This document shows, piece by piece, positions 1-10,714 of a DNA stretch of 64,000 nucleotides (position 1 is the stretch's first letter; every line of letters starts with the position of its first letter). The DNA is from Kondoa malvinella (Eukaryota > Basidiomycota > Agaricostilbomycetes > Agaricostilbales > Kondoaceae), in the NCBI GenBank assembly GCA_039545315.1, contig BCIM01000002.1, positions 2,270,331 through 2,334,330 on the forward strand, in the 5' to 3' direction. A program made the position numbers and the translations under genes. The notes under the pieces were generated by a model. The model worked only from the letters and a program-made list of their open reading frames with translations, had not been told where the DNA came from and made no database searches.

Positions 1-160
1 TTACGTACGCTCAAGACTTGGATCCGCGCTCTGCTCATCGGTCAGTCAATCACGATTTGGTCGAGTTCCTGACTGACGCGCTTTGTCATGCAGGATTCGA
101 CAAGCGATTGAGGATCTAGAGAGCCGGAAAGAAGGCGAAGAGATGGATGCAGATCCGTAG
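1..160 (+). CDS. 3' end of an unrecognised gene (partial)
   Basis: Two exon pieces are visible: 1-40, then a GT..AG intron at 41-93 (ends tcatgcag), then 94-160 ending in TAG. The joined frame gives a short charged tail that ends in KEGEEMDADP. The rest of the gene lies left of the window, so no function can be given. The clean splice and acidic C-terminus favour a real gene end over a chance frame. Splice phase is consistent across the junction. Confidence 0.45.
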
Positions 161-728
161 GGAAGTAGCGGTGTCTCTGGCGTAGCTCTTCTTGAAATGC
201 GTGGTTTCATGCCTTTCTTCCACTAACCTCGAGTCATTCAACAAAAGCTCTCAACGTGCAGCTGTATCTCGACCGGCTCTGCTTGAGCTTAATCCAGCTC
301 ATGGCTGCGACTCGTTCTGGCCTCTTGTAGCGAAGGCGATCACTTGCGATAGACTCGCGCAATCTCATCGGCCTTTGTCGCATTTACGCACATCGACACG
401 CTTTGACTCTCAATCAAACACTGCTGCGGCCTTCTCAGTCTCGATTCTTGGAACGGCCATTACAGCAAGAAATGCTCTTGTCCTTGTTATAACACAGTAT
501 ACTCGTAAAGAGGCAATCTTGAAAGTGAGTCATTCCCGTCACCTCTCTGTTCAGTCATTTCCTTTCGTGCACGTATAAGCCGGCCATTTGCTTGGCTCGA
601 TTGCATAGTCTCCTGCCTGCCTATCTGGCATTTTACGAGAGAAATTCTTATCGCACTTCTTATCGGACAAGTCGGAGTGCTCACATGGCCTCTGTGCCTC
701 TTTGACAGACTTTGTGTACGCCTTCAAC
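161..728. other. intergenic region, no gene seen
   Basis: Between the partial gene and the ORF starting at 729. A 128-codon open frame exists on the plus strand (192-578), but its composition (Ser/Leu/Arg-rich, no motif, no splice support) looks like chance. Nothing else recognised; presumably the promoter of the next gene. Confidence 0.4.
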
Positions 729-1808
729 ATGTCACGCTCACCTGGCGGAAGCGACCCACCGCCTACAAGCAGTCCTTGGTCACATCGACTCTTTCATCCC
801 TTTTCGATAGCACCTTTACCTCATCAGATTACAATGCCGACGCCCGCATCTAGATCAGTAGACTTGCTGCCTCTCACCCGGAACAAGTTGGAACGGATGG
901 TCTCGTCTAGAAAAGGCGGCCTACGACAGCTCGTCCTGCTCAGTAATGCGTTCGACTCTTCTTCCCGCTTGCCATCGCCTGCTTCTCCGACGTTCCCTAG
1001 CTGTCCTGAGGTCGAAGATTTTGCTATTGAGCATGTTGAGCAATGCGATGGGATGATGCACGAGTCAGTTTCGGATGAGCAAATGATGGAGGAGAGGAAA
1101 CGGAAAGAGATGGAATGGTTTGAGGATGTCTTGGATGGTATGATTGAGACAGAGGAGCTGGATCAGGAAGATCAGGAATACGTTGATGTGTCACTGCGCT
1201 CGCAGCCCCTTTTCGATGCCAAATCTTCGCATGCTCAAGAAGAGGAGTTTGAGAATGGTCAGAGAGGGTATTTGATGGATTCTGGCTTTGTTGAACAGCA
1301 GATGCGAGGTCAGCTGTGCTCGAATCATGCACCAGGGAGAAGCTCATTTGTTTCTTTAGACTACCATGAACCTTTTCGTATACCTCGACCCCTCCAGACT
1401 CCTATCGACTTCGAGGCTGCTGCCCTGAACGAGATCGACCTTCCTGCACTCACGCCAGACAATTCACCCGTGTCCGAAACACTCGATCTCACGCCTACTA
1501 CACCAAGTGATCAAATGCAGCTCGTCCCTTATTCAGCTCCATCGCTCTTCGTCGCGATTCCTCAATCGCTGTTTGAACCACACCTGCTAGAAAAGAAGCC
1601 CAGACAGCAACCGCTTCGCTTACCTATTGATCTTCCACCTTGGGATCACGTCGATTTCGGCCCTCGTCCTTCTTTACGCTCGACTTTGCATCGTTCAGAG
1701 TACGCCAAAGAAGCTGAAGATCAACCAATGTGTTCATGCATCGGTCTAAAACCGTTCAGCTATGGCTTCGAGGGTCGACTCTGCTCTTCCGATTCTTGGC
1801 TTCTATAA
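729..1808 (+). CDS. hypothetical protein, single exon
   Basis: One uninterrupted frame of about 359 codons. The first ATG at 729 (MSRSPGGSDPPP) is used as start; the frame is open further upstream only through a non-ATG codon. The protein is low-complexity at its N-terminus (Ser/Pro), has an acidic central part rich in Glu and Asp (around residues 105-170), and several Pro/Thr-rich stretches (LTPDNSP, LTPTTPS) that resemble phosphorylation or docking motifs. No domain recognised. It may be a disordered regulatory protein, but that is only inference from composition. Confidence 0.55.
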   Translation: MSRSPGGSDPPPTSSPWSHRLFHPFSIAPLPHQITMPTPASRSVDLLPLTRNKLERMVSSRKGGLRQLVLLSNAFDSSSRLPSPASPTFPSCPEVEDFAIEHVEQCDGMMHESVSDEQMMEERKRKEMEWFEDVLDGMIETEELDQEDQEYVDVSLRSQPLFDAKSSHAQEEEFENGQRGYLMDSGFVEQQMRGQLCSNHAPGRSSFVSLDYHEPFRIPRPLQTPIDFEAAALNEIDLPALTPDNSPVSETLDLTPTTPSDQMQLVPYSAPSLFVAIPQSLFEPHLLEKKPRQQPLRLPIDLPPWDHVDFGPRPSLRSTLHRSEYAKEAEDQPMCSCIGLKPFSYGFEGRLCSSDSWLL

Positions 1809-2364
1809 AACACCTTCACCATTCACCTCATGCTTCGCATTGCATTATCAAGTTCAGATCATGAAGTTTAGTTCAGTATGTTTTCCGTTTCTTGTACCAT
1901 TTTGTTAGAGCTCTATATAGATTTAGAATCGTTCGCTAGGTAGCACCACTTTTTGCATTGTGTTACTGTTTGCTTGAGCTTCGACTGAGCTGTCTTGTTT
2001 TGTGCAGATCCGGGGCACCAATTGTTGTCGATCACGACGGACCCGTCGGACTTGCTTTCTCGTGGTTTGGACACTCTCAGACCTGGCTCAGACGCGTGTA
2101 TATGGCTTTTCAACTCGTCTGTTGCTTCCTTTGCGCTTTGTTGTTCAGTTCTTCTGAGCCTAGGCCCGAATCTAAATTGCATGGCATGATGCGATTGAGG
2201 TGGTACGATCGACATTTGTTGTTTTCTTGGTCTGGGCTATAAAGAGCTCCTTTGCTTCTTTTCCTCTCTTATTCTCTTCCAACCAAAGCTTTTCATTTAC
2301 AACTTCAAACAACACTTAACAAACCACACTCCTTTGCACCTTCACGTACTACTACAGTAACAAG
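1809..2364. other. intergenic region and promoter of ferritin-like gene
   Basis: No convincing gene. The short ORFs in 1913-2242 occur on both strands and look like chance. The downstream half contains a TATA-like element and a CT-rich tract (tcttttcctctcttattctc) leading to the start codon at 2365, typical of a well-expressed fungal gene. Confidence 0.45.
2238..2243 (+). promoter_or_regulatory. TATA-like box of the ferritin-like gene
   Basis: TATAAA lies about 120 bases upstream of the ATG at 2365 and is followed by a pyrimidine-rich tract, which is where fungal transcription starts are often found. The paralogue on the minus strand has a similar tttataa about 20 bases before its ATG (around 22560-22567). 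Inferred from sequence only. Confidence 0.35.
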
Positions 2365-3641
2365 ATGCGCGTAACTGTCTTCTCCGTTCTAGTCTCGTAT
2401 GTTCTCCTGTCTACTTGGTGTTACTATAGCTGATCTTTGGCTTGTAGCCTCGCCGCCGCTGCCTCGGCTATCAGCGTTCCAGACCATCTCATCAAGAGAC
2501 AGGAAGCCGCTGCCGCTACTCTCGATGACCCTGCCATTCTTAACTTCGCTTTGACCCTCGGTATGTTGTCTCGTTCGTTTGCTCGGAATCTGTGCTGATA
2601 GTTCCTGCCAGAACATCTCGAAGACACCTTCTACAAGCAAGGTCTGAGCAACTATTCCAGCTCTGAATTTGAATCTGCTTCCAACCTAGGCAAGATTACC
2701 TACAACAACATTGCCCAAATCGGCTCGGATGAAGCTAGTCACGTCGAACTCCTCACTGGTGCTCTCTCAGCTGGTATGTCTCTTCTCTAATTCTTCCGCT
2801 CAAGCTAATGTCCCGTATCAGCCGGCGCCACTCCAGTCCAAGCTTGCACCTACAAGTTCCCTTCTACTGATGCCAAGTCCTTCCTGGGTGTCGCCCAAAT
2901 CCTCGAAGGTGTTGGTGTGTCCGCCTACCTCGGCGCCGCAAGATTCATCGCCAACCCCGACTACCTCGAAGTCGCTGCTTCCATCTTGACTGTCGAGGCT
3001 CGGCACAATGCCTTCATCAGAGTATGTTCTCATTTCTTTACTTTGATTGTGAGCTGATTGAATTATAGTTGGCAAATGGCTACTCTTCATTCCCATCGCC
3101 ATACGATGCTCCTCTCTCCCCACGCTCCGTCGTCTCTTTGGCCGGATCCTTCTTCGCTTCCTGCCCCGATGGGTCAGCACCTACTATCCAGCCTTTCCCA
3201 GCTGCGACTTTGACTTCGACCAATGCAACCATCGGCTCGACCCTATCTGTCAGTGTTAACGAGACTGTCACTGGCAACATGACCACCATGTACTGCGCTT
3301 TCGCCTCTGGTGTTCAGACCGCCTTCTCTACCTACTCTAATGGCACTTGCGAATTGCCAGCTCAGAATGTGACTGGTGGTCAAGTGTATGGCCTCATTAC
3401 GAACGCAATGAACATCGTGAGTGGCTCTCTCAAGCATGTGATCTCGTTTGCTCATCGCTGTTGACAGTCTGACGCTTCCACCGTCGCTGGTCCTTTCATC
3501 ATTGACGTCGACACTCGCAACAACACTCTCTCTGGCAACTCTGCAGCTCAAAATGCCAAGGTCAACGCTGACAGCTCTGCTGGTCGCCTCGTTGCTGGAG
3601 GTGCCTCTGTTGTCGCTTTGATGGCTGCTGCTTTGATCTAG
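2365..3641 (+). CDS. secreted ferritin-like (Rds1-type) protein, copy 1
   Basis: Six exons: 2365-2396, 2448-2560, 2612-2773, 2822-3021, 3069-3416 and 3468-3641, all with GT..AG introns of about 47-51 bases and consistent phases. The N-terminus is a signal peptide ([18 protein letters not shown]) followed by a dibasic site (LIKRQ). The central part has the two-helix pattern of the ferritin-like domain family of fungal Rds1/desiccation-related proteins, with Glu/His pairs such as [20 protein letters not shown] and VEARHNAFI that could bind metal. N-glycosylation sites (NAT, NET, NMT, NGT) are frequent, and the C-terminus ends in a hydrophobic tail ([16 protein letters not shown]), which suggests a GPI anchor. 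Members are stress- or nutrient-induced in fungi, but their biochemical role is poorly known. A close paralogue lies inverted at 21257-22545. Confidence 0.88.
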
Positions 3642-3986
3642 ATCCGAGTGGAATTGTAGCCGTTGGCGTATGCATTATTATGCAGCATGCTGTTTATACT
3701 TTCGTTACCTGTTCAGAGCGCGCAGAAGTACTCCAGCGCTCTCCAGCTTTTCAACCATTGACTTGCTTGACCAGCAACGGTCTCGCGGCTCTCGTCTCAG
3801 CTGGCCAGCAGTGCCAGATCCACAATCCTGCACACAGTACACTCGCGCAAACTACTGCTGAAGAGCTAATTGAAGACAGCAAAGTCGGGCGTCGAGCCAT
3901 CAAGCTTGTCAAGTTGTTGTCGTCGACGCGCCTGTCCCCCTTACATGCCTCTGAACATTACAGCAATCTCATTACCAGCACCAGCA
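3642..3986. other. intergenic region, no gene seen
   Basis: Downstream of the ferritin-like gene. Short ORFs (3670-4006) have no motif or splice support. Presumed terminator and promoter sequence. Confidence 0.3.
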
Positions 3987-4276
3987 AGGCTCACAATCTA
4001 GTCTAGCCTTTCATTCCATCCATCTATTGGGGTCCTGCGACGATCAGCATTTCAAGACACTGCCGGTATCAGCACGATTTANNNNNNNNNNNNNNNNNNN
4101 NNNNNNNNNNNNNNNNNNNNNNNNNNNNNNNNNNNNNNNNNNNNNNNNNNNNNNNNNNNNNNNNNNNNNNNNNNNNNNNNNAGGCTCACAATCTAGTCTA
4201 GCCTTTCATTCCATCCATCTATTGGGGTCCTGCGACGATCAGCATTTCAAGACACTGCCGGTATCAGCACGATTTA
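3987..4276. repeat. 95-base exact duplication flanking a 100-N assembly gap
   Basis: Bases 3987-4081 and 4182-4276 are identical (95 of 95 bases, starting aggctcacaatc and ending cacgattta). Between them are exactly 100 N (4082-4181), the usual placeholder for a gap of unknown size. The simplest reading is that two contig ends overlap and were scaffolded without merging, so no real sequence is missing. A true tandem duplication is the alternative. Confidence 0.85.
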
Positions 4277-4594
4277 CGCAAGACTGCTCGCGATTCGTAT
4301 ATCACCGCATACAGCAGGCGAACAAAGGCACAACAGGGCAGCACCAGCCCCAGATCGTACAGTAGCCGCAGGAACTTCCTTTACGGCAGCGTTGCAAGCC
4401 TCGGACTGTCGAGACCTCAGTAACTCTGAAATTTTATTCTTTCGCTCGATAAAGTCTCTCTGCGTGCAGCTAGGAGGTAGTGCCTATATCAAAGGCGAGT
4501 TCAAGCAAGTAGGTAAACGCAGCTGAATGCTGATTTCCCCGATAAGCAGCTTCGCATACACCTCAGCTTCGTCCCTTCAGCAGAAGCAGAAGCA

Positions 4595-5833
4595 ATGAAT
4601 CATCCGACTGCCATCGAGCGGGGCATGACGGGCATGCTCAGCTTCGAGATCCTGGAGCTTTGCTTCCTTCACTTCAATTCCCTCCTCAACAGGCGCGACA
4701 TTTACTCCTGCCTGACCGTCTCGAAACGCTTTTACGAGGTCATGAGCAGTGGTCCAGCCCTTTACGAAGACATCTACATCATCAATATTGCGCAACTTGG
4801 ACAACTTGTCGATCACTTCTCACGCAACCCTGGCAAAGGCAACTGGGTTAAACTTCTAGACTTCCAGTACCACAATTCTAGCGAATATACCGCTTCGCAG
4901 CTGGAATACAGCCTGGCTGCGGTTCTCACTCTACTGGAAGTGATACCAAATATTCGACAACTCTGCGAAGTGCCCCTTTGTCCCCAATTGTACGATCAAG
5001 GCATTGGTATCATCGAGAAGATGCGGCGCCTGAAAACTATTGGTGTGACTGCCTTCAGCGCCGGAGCCTTTTCAAGTTTTCTGGAGGACTACTGTCAAAT
5101 ATGGGAAGCCGACGATATCGCCATGCTTGTAGAGACCATGAACATCGACTGTCTGGCGTTCAGTCAGTGCGAGACTTGCGATTTCCTTGGGTAGTACGTA
5201 CAGTTCCATGACACAATTACCTCGTTGAAGTGTATGTAGCGGCCCGCGAATGCTGTCTTCCCTGAACGAATTAGATTTGTACGAATGCCCGACCGACGGT
5301 CCAGCCTTTGTTGATCTACTTCAGGCCTGCTCTGCTTTGACCCGACTCGATCTCACTCGCTGCACTCCTTTGGACAGCAACAGTCTTGTCGACGGCATCG
5401 TCTCGCATGCGCCGCGATTAAAGAAGATTTGGTTGACAGATTGCTTCGAAAAGGATGAACAAGAGCATTTCAGACCGCTCGAAGTTTACGACAGACCGCG
5501 TCAAATCGACTATCTGTCAAAGTTTCCCGATCTGTACCACATACAATTGTGTCCCGCAAGTCTAGCAGCCGACTCACTGAAATTTCTGCCGCCAGCAATT
5601 CGCAAGATCACACTCTATGGGAAAGTTCTGACTTCGGATGAGATGGCCAGTGTGCTTCCCTTCATTTGCTCGCATCGGCACCTCCATCTTGAGCTGTCTA
5701 ACTCGGGCTTCAGTACGGCAACGCGAACGGCTTTACAGGTAGGTGCCGTCCCGGTCAGTCTAAAGGTCCGACTCATGTTGTTTTGTAGCGCCTTGCTGAA
5801 GATCGGACAAATCTCTCTCTGCGTTTCGATTGA
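4595..5833 (+). CDS. F-box-like / leucine-rich repeat protein
   Basis: Three exons. Exon 1 starts at the ATG at 4595 and runs to about 5192; exon 2 (about 5241-5737) continues in phase after a 48-base intron; the last exon reads RLAEDRTNLSLRFD and ends in TGA at 5831-5833. The N-terminus (LSFEILELCFLHFN...LLNRRDIYSCLTVSKRFYEV) matches the F-box pattern of a Leu/Pro-like start, a conserved Cys/Val-Ser-Lys-Arg-Phe segment and an aromatic end. Leucine-rich repeat-like segments follow (LNELDLYECP, LTRLDLTRCTPL, LKKIWLTDCF). F-box proteins recruit substrates to SCF ubiquitin ligases. About 400 residues in all. The last exon and 3' flank are repeated, inverted, at 16978-17870. Confidence 0.65.
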
Positions 5834-6488
5834 TCGCTTATGGACAGCGGGGATATAATGGGCAGTCTTGGGTAAGCCTGTCTCCAACTCTGATCAGTCC
5901 TCCTTGACCTGGTTTTTCGGGGTGCTGTGTGGCTAGACGAAAGACGCCATCTGATCACGGTTGCTGCAACTCAAGTCTGCATGTGGTCCTGGTGCTACAT
6001 CCTCAGACCCAGCCTCTTTATGCCCGTATAACATCTCAAGACACCAAAGCGTGTTGCTCAATCAGCTGTCAGAACCTTCCGATCTGCTCCTCAGCACATT
6101 CATTACAGATGCCGGACTCTCCAGGTGTCCAACTTCAAGACACTAGGGACAGTTGGACGCTGCTTGTGACTTGTGTCCTACATGTCGTTTCTGTATATAT
6201 GCGGGATGTAGTCTAGGCCAATGCAATCGAGTGCGCCCAGCCAGCACATGGCTTTGACCGTTTGAGTCAATTGATTGGCAGACCAAACTTCGGATCAAGT
6301 CCGAGCAAAAATTTTCCCCTTAGCCGATTTGAACGACTGACCTCCTGCTTACTAGGCAGGCGCAACTACCACTGTGCTAAAGGGGAATACGGGTGAGTCA
6401 CCGGTGAGTCACTGGTCACATCCAACAGATATATTCTTACCAGGCGTTTTCAACAAATTTTGGAAAAAAAAGCTCGCCTTCCGGCAAG
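5750..6488 (+). repeat. repeat R1, copy a (F-box gene tail plus tRNA-Thr)
   Basis: From the last intron of the F-box gene to 6488 this segment is strongly similar to the reverse complement of 16978-17870. Shared landmarks in order are the last exon, a stretch with cagacccagcctctttatg, the run gtccgagcaaaaattttcccc, the tRNA gene, a gtgagtcac short repeat, and aaattttggaaaaaaaagctcgcc. Similarity stops at ttccggcaag in both copies. Copy b carries two extra inserts. Confidence 0.8.
6314..6386 (-). tRNA. tRNA-Thr (anticodon AGT), copy in R1a
   Basis: The minus strand folds into a complete cloverleaf. The 7-bp acceptor stem (tcccctt with aagggga) and the 5-bp anticodon stem (cctgc/gcagg) are perfect, the T stem is agtcg/cggct, and the loop ctagtaa gives anticodon AGT. 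The A box (tagcacagtgg) and B box (gttcaaatc) are good. There is no intron and the discriminator base is A. Position 1:72 is U:A, which is unusual. The 73-base sequence is identical to the copy at 17079-17151. Confidence 0.9.
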
Positions 6489-6825
6489 CCGGGAGAGAGG
6501 GAAGCAGAGGACAATAGGGTCGTATCAACGAGCTAGCACAGGCTTCATGCAAGGAACAATCAGTCGCCCTTCGATGCACATGTTCTTGATCTTGATCAGG
6601 GATGCGAACATGAAATGGCAAGGAAGAGCGAGCAAGCTGTTGCGTCTTGCTCATTCACTCTGCCTTGGTGTTTTCTTGCGATTGGATAAAGGGTGGAGAG
6701 CGGCAGGGGAACAAGGCAGAGAACAAGCGGAATTAGACAAATCTTGCATTTCGCTCTTCGTTCTTGTGGGTAGCCCGGTAAGAGGATCAATGACAAGCCG
6801 AGGAGCCTGCTCTTGGGTAACCCTC
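6489..6825 (+). repeat. repeat R2, copy a
   Basis: Similar to the reverse complement of 13455-13790 across about 300 bases, with shared blocks such as gcggaattagacaaatcttg, catttcgctctt, agcccggtaagaggatcaatg and aagccgaggagcctgct. The short ORF here is not conserved as protein between copies, so the family looks non-coding. Nature unknown; could be a short non-autonomous element. Confidence 0.7.
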
Positions 6826-7323
6826 TTCACATGAGCGGAAGTCGTGATGGACGCTATTCGTGAGCCTGCACCAGTACGGATCTTTCAGCGCTGACCAATT
6901 GGACAGTTTCGATAAAACAATTGAGCAGGCAGAGGGAAAGGAGCAGACACAGCCGGATGCATGGTGTAATTGTATGACAGGTTGGACATGATGCCCAGAA
7001 AAAGTAGACGGTTCTCTTTCTTGAGATAAAGCATTAATTCAGGTGAGGATTCGGGACGAGCTACTCACCTAAGATGCATAAGATAAAGGATAGCAAAAGA
7101 GTAGAGTCACTACCGTACTGTCCATCCATCTTCCACTTCTGGATCAACCACAGCACACATGGAAGCATACTACACAGATTGTTAGCTTCGCCAAAGCCAT
7201 CACATCACGTCACATACAAAAGATAATGAGCTCGTCCTAGGCGGAAGGTGGAAAGTCCATTCCAAATTCATCGTTCATCTAGATTAGACGCATTAGACGA
7301 TGCATTGATTTGCAGCTTGCAAC
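6826..7323. other. intergenic region, no gene seen
   Basis: Lies between repeat R2a and the 3' end of the minus-strand gene at 7324. No ORF with support and no recognisable RNA. AT content is a little higher than in the flanking genes. Confidence 0.35.
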
Positions 7324-8300
7324 TCACATGAAACGATCTTCCGTATGCAGAGGATGTCTCTGTTTTAGCAGTGTAGAATCTCGCTGGGCGACAGAGGCAG
7401 CGAAAGCTACAAAAGCTGTATCATCCACATCACCGCTTGCGCAGTGAACGGTTTGGAAAGCCGAAGGTGGCAACGACGGTGCTGAATCTTGCGACGCGTC
7501 AGAGTCGGCGGACCGAGTTTGAATTCGCGAAGTGCTGCCAATAAGACGGAATAGAAGTCGAGAAGCTGCACCTGGAGAAGTTCGTCCTTTGGTCAGTACA
7601 GACGACAGCAAGCTGAAAGCTTGTCCACACTGTCCTATTCAACACACACTATTTATGCGATCAGTCCAAAGGGAAGAGAAGAGAAGCAGCAAAGCTAACT
7701 TACTGTATATTAGCTCCCTTACAATCTGCGTATCTGCCCGTCCCTTATCCACATATAGTCTTGTATGCTCATCAACCGCGGCTTCAAGACAGCTCGCACG
7801 AATGTCACCGATGTCATCCAGTCGTTGCAAAATGTGGTTCAACTCGGGTAGAGGAGCCAACGGGACGAAGAGAGTGTGCAGCTTGCGTATTAGCTGCTGT
7901 ATAGAAGAGGTCAAGCCGAGGTAGACAAAGTCGTATGGGACACTAGGTTTATCGAATGTGTACTGTAGGCTGCTGGAGATTTCTTGAAGGCTTTGGCTCT
8001 GCCTTCGCTCGTGCTGATGTTCCGAAGTTTGTTCATGGATGGCGCGCTGAACAGACGTGAAGATACAGAGCGCTTCCAGCGTCGCTGCGTCACGCGCGTC
8101 CAGGTTGATTTCAAACCAAGTGATCAACAATCTTGAGCGACGCAGCTGCTAGCTGTTGACCAGCTGGGAAGACAACAATAACATCTAGATCAGCAGCAAC
8201 GGCCGAACAAGGATACTATCGCAAAAGGCTTCAAGCAAACATGATCTTCTGCGCCTCGGCGTTTCGTGCTTCCTCTATAGCAAGGTCTTCATCAGTGACA
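7324..8300 (-). CDS. hypothetical protein, multi-exon
   Basis: Read on the minus strand, at least three exons are plausible: an acidic first piece near 8245-8290 (DEDLAIEEARNAEAQKIM), a long helical exon (about 8120-7700; VQRAIHEQTSEHQHERR... LNHILQRLDDIGDIRASCLE) and a last exon (about 7636-7324) that ends in TGA. The introns have gtaagt/gtttgc donors and ttgaatag/gatctag acceptors. The start codon could not be fixed. The middle exon is predicted helical with no recognised domain; the last is Ser/Ala-rich. No function assigned. Confidence 0.45.
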
Positions 8301-8788
8301 TCTCAAGCACCTATTTGGCGAATTTAAGACTGCTCTGTCAAATTTTGACGGTGTTGATGTCGCATCTTGAACTCGTGTCACAGAGGAAAGAGGATCGTCA
8401 CGTGATCTAGGCAGGCCACAACAAATGCTTGAACGATAATGCTGGCTGTGAACATGACCTCTTCGTGTGTCACAACTGCAATTGTCGCTCGTAGGCAGGC
8501 TTCAGTGCTGACGACGGCTTGCGACAATCTGTCGCCTGGCCTTAGAGAAGCTACTGTCCGCGCTCCGTCTTCTCAAAGCACGCTTTGGTGGTGCTCTTCT
8601 CGTGCGCAATCAGCACGCGCTCTAGACCCGACGCCAGTAGCCTGTTTCCCTCCGTTTCTGGGAGTATGGTGCTCCTGACATTCTGCGCCGGCACTCCGAA
8701 AGATGTCACCTTCTCGGACTCTAGTAGTAGTAAAAATCACCTCTGTCTCTCTTTCTGCTCTACCTACCTACAATTACCCTCATCAGCA
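8301..8788. other. intergenic region and promoter of the small secreted-protein gene
   Basis: Lies between the minus-strand gene and the ATG at 8789, so it probably holds two divergent promoters. A CT-rich tract (ctctctttctgctctacctac) immediately precedes 8789. Short ORFs here have no support. Confidence 0.35.
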
Positions 8789-9031
8789 ATGTTCAAAGTG
8801 CTCACTGCTTTACTCTTGGCCCCTCTCATCGCAAATGCGTACATCATCCAGTCCTTCAAAGACTGCAATGTGAGTACGCGCCGGTATCAAGGCTCACAAA
8901 GAGGCTGATGAACCTGGTGCTAGTGTGAGGACGCTAGTGGTGGTCGTACAATCAAGGAAGCCGTATGGCTTGCATCGCGACGTGTCAGAGCCTCATTGAT
9001 GTTGCCCTCAGCTATCGCCGGAGACGCGTAG
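8789..9031 (+). CDS. small secreted protein candidate
   Basis: Two exons, 8789-8869 and 8924-9031, separated by a 54-base intron (gtgagt...gtgctag) in phase 0. The product is about 62 residues with a strong signal peptide (MFKVLTALLLAPLIANA) and a mature part that has two cysteines on either side of the intron (DCN/CEDASGG). It ends SAIAGDA. Small secreted proteins of this kind are common in fungi as effectors or surface peptides, but nothing here shows a specific role. A longer splice form past 9031 cannot be excluded. Confidence 0.42.
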
Positions 9032-9596
9032 AGAGTACGGGTTTGAAAGTGAGCAATCTTGCTCAATCAAGATAACAAATGAGGTCTGTTTCTTGCTCAC
9101 AGCCGTCGAAGGTTCTTGCTCACCTCTTGCTATAGCCTGGAGAACACGAAGCAAAATACAAGGTAATCTTCATTTCTGTTCTATCCAAGCTCGCATAATC
9201 TGTCAGATAGTACCACATCGATACTCCATTGAACAGAATGAGCGGGTCAATCGAGGCCGATTTGGAAATGTTACCGTTTCCTGTTGGTCTTTCCTTTTTT
9301 TTTACACAGATCTCTTCATTGCTGATGCACACAGTGACAATATTCACGGGACCATGGACCCTATTGGACACAATATCCGCATTGTCCAGATCACCACGGT
9401 CGATTTTCCAAGAGCTGAGCTGTCTGATCACGTCTTGAGTCGCAGGCGTGGCTTGGAGAGGCTTGCTGAAGTACCGAAAATCGTGTGGACAGGCTATTTC
9501 GTTCCATAGTCGGACCTGTAGGTTTGAATGTCGGCCCGCAAGAGGAATGTGCTAGACTAGTGACAGAGACATAGTTGCTAAGAAGACTTGCATCAT
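9032..9596. other. intergenic region, no gene seen
   Basis: ORFs on both strands overlap each other with no splice or motif support. Contains a run of nine T at about 9295-9303. Confidence 0.3.
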
Positions 9597-10334
9597 CTAC
9601 TGTACAGCTTTCATAACATCAAGGTATTGCAACGCGGCCTTGACTTCATTATCTGCTATCACTTTCTCGTTCCCTTTCTGATTCTTGGTCTGCAGAAGAT
9701 GAGCCTCTGTCTTCCTGATCTCAACAAGCTGAGGATCCATCTCGCTAAGGCGACACTCGTGCACCTCTTTGTTCCAGTGCATCAATGTTGCAGTCTCGGT
9801 TTCAGCCCTGCGGGACCAATCCTTGAAGTCCTGTTGAGCCGAATCTCGATGCTTCTGAGCAGATTTGAGCCACCTTGATGCGACCTGGAGTACGTATTCC
9901 GTTGTCAGAACAATGTCTTCGCCGAGTATGTCTACTCACCAGCACAGCAGCGGACTTGTTGTTCCTAACCAAATTATCGTGAGCTGCCTGATGCGCAAAA
10001 CCCGCTGCTCCCGCTTGCTCGGCTTGTCTCCGGGCTTCTGCAATGGCGCGAGTGAGGTATTCAATTTCCAAGCGACAACTCTTCTCCTCTGGGGAAGCCG
10101 GTCCTTTGATTTTATACTGTCTTCGCTCATTGGTAACCCGCATCTCCAGTTCGTTAATCTCGCGCTCCTTGGCATTTTGATGGTGCGTTGCTATGTCTAA
10201 AGCGTTCTTCTCCCGCTGTATCAAGCGTTTGCCTTGAGCGGCTGTTGTTATGCTAGCACAGTACTGACTTGGATACTGGCGCAGACTTCTTCAAAGTCCC
10301 CATTATGAAGCGGCTGAATCGGATTAGAAGGCAT
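9597..10334 (-). CDS. coiled-coil hypothetical protein
   Basis: Three exons on the minus strand. Exon 1 starts at ATG 10334 (MPSNPIQPLHNGDFEEVCA). A 35-base GT..AG intron (10242-10276) restores the frame into a long helical exon (about 10241-9938). After a second intron the last exon ends in TAG at 9597. About 205 residues, almost wholly charged heptad-like helix (KEREINELEMRVTNERR, LEIEYLTRAIAEARRQ, QLVEIRKTEAHLL), so a coiled coil is likely. No family recognised. The 35-base intron is shorter than others in the window; if wrong, translation could start inside exon 2. Confidence 0.55.
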
Positions 10335-10714
10335 ATCTGGCAAATTAGTAGAAATTTTAGACCGACCGACGAAGGCCTAAGCGGAAGAGCGGAAGAGAGA
10401 TAACCAGCCAAGCAGCGTTTGGGTTGGAAAGAAAGAGTAGAGCAGAATATTCATTCATTGCCATAACTAGGCGGTGTACCATCGGAAGGCTTTTTCAAGA
10501 GGGGGCGGCCCTAAAGCCAGAGTCATAGCAGTTGAAGAAGCAGAGAGCACCGAATGATGTAGCGTATGGCAGAGGAGGCATGCATCGAACGAAAGCCGAG
10601 TAGATGGAGACATTTTGGCTACAAGCATTTTCGAAGGTTTAACATATGAAATGGACAGCTGTCTCTCTGCAGTCCATTGTGGTGACCGAGTCGACTGTAA
10701 CGATAGACAGGCGC
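10335..10714. other. intergenic region, no gene seen
   Basis: Lies between the start of the coiled-coil gene and the stop of the P450 gene on the same strand. Nothing recognised beyond presumed promoter and terminator sequence. Confidence 0.3.

Noticed and set aside
192..578. 128-codon plus-strand ORF
   Set aside because: No motif, no splice signals, and an Arg/Ser-rich antisense-like composition.
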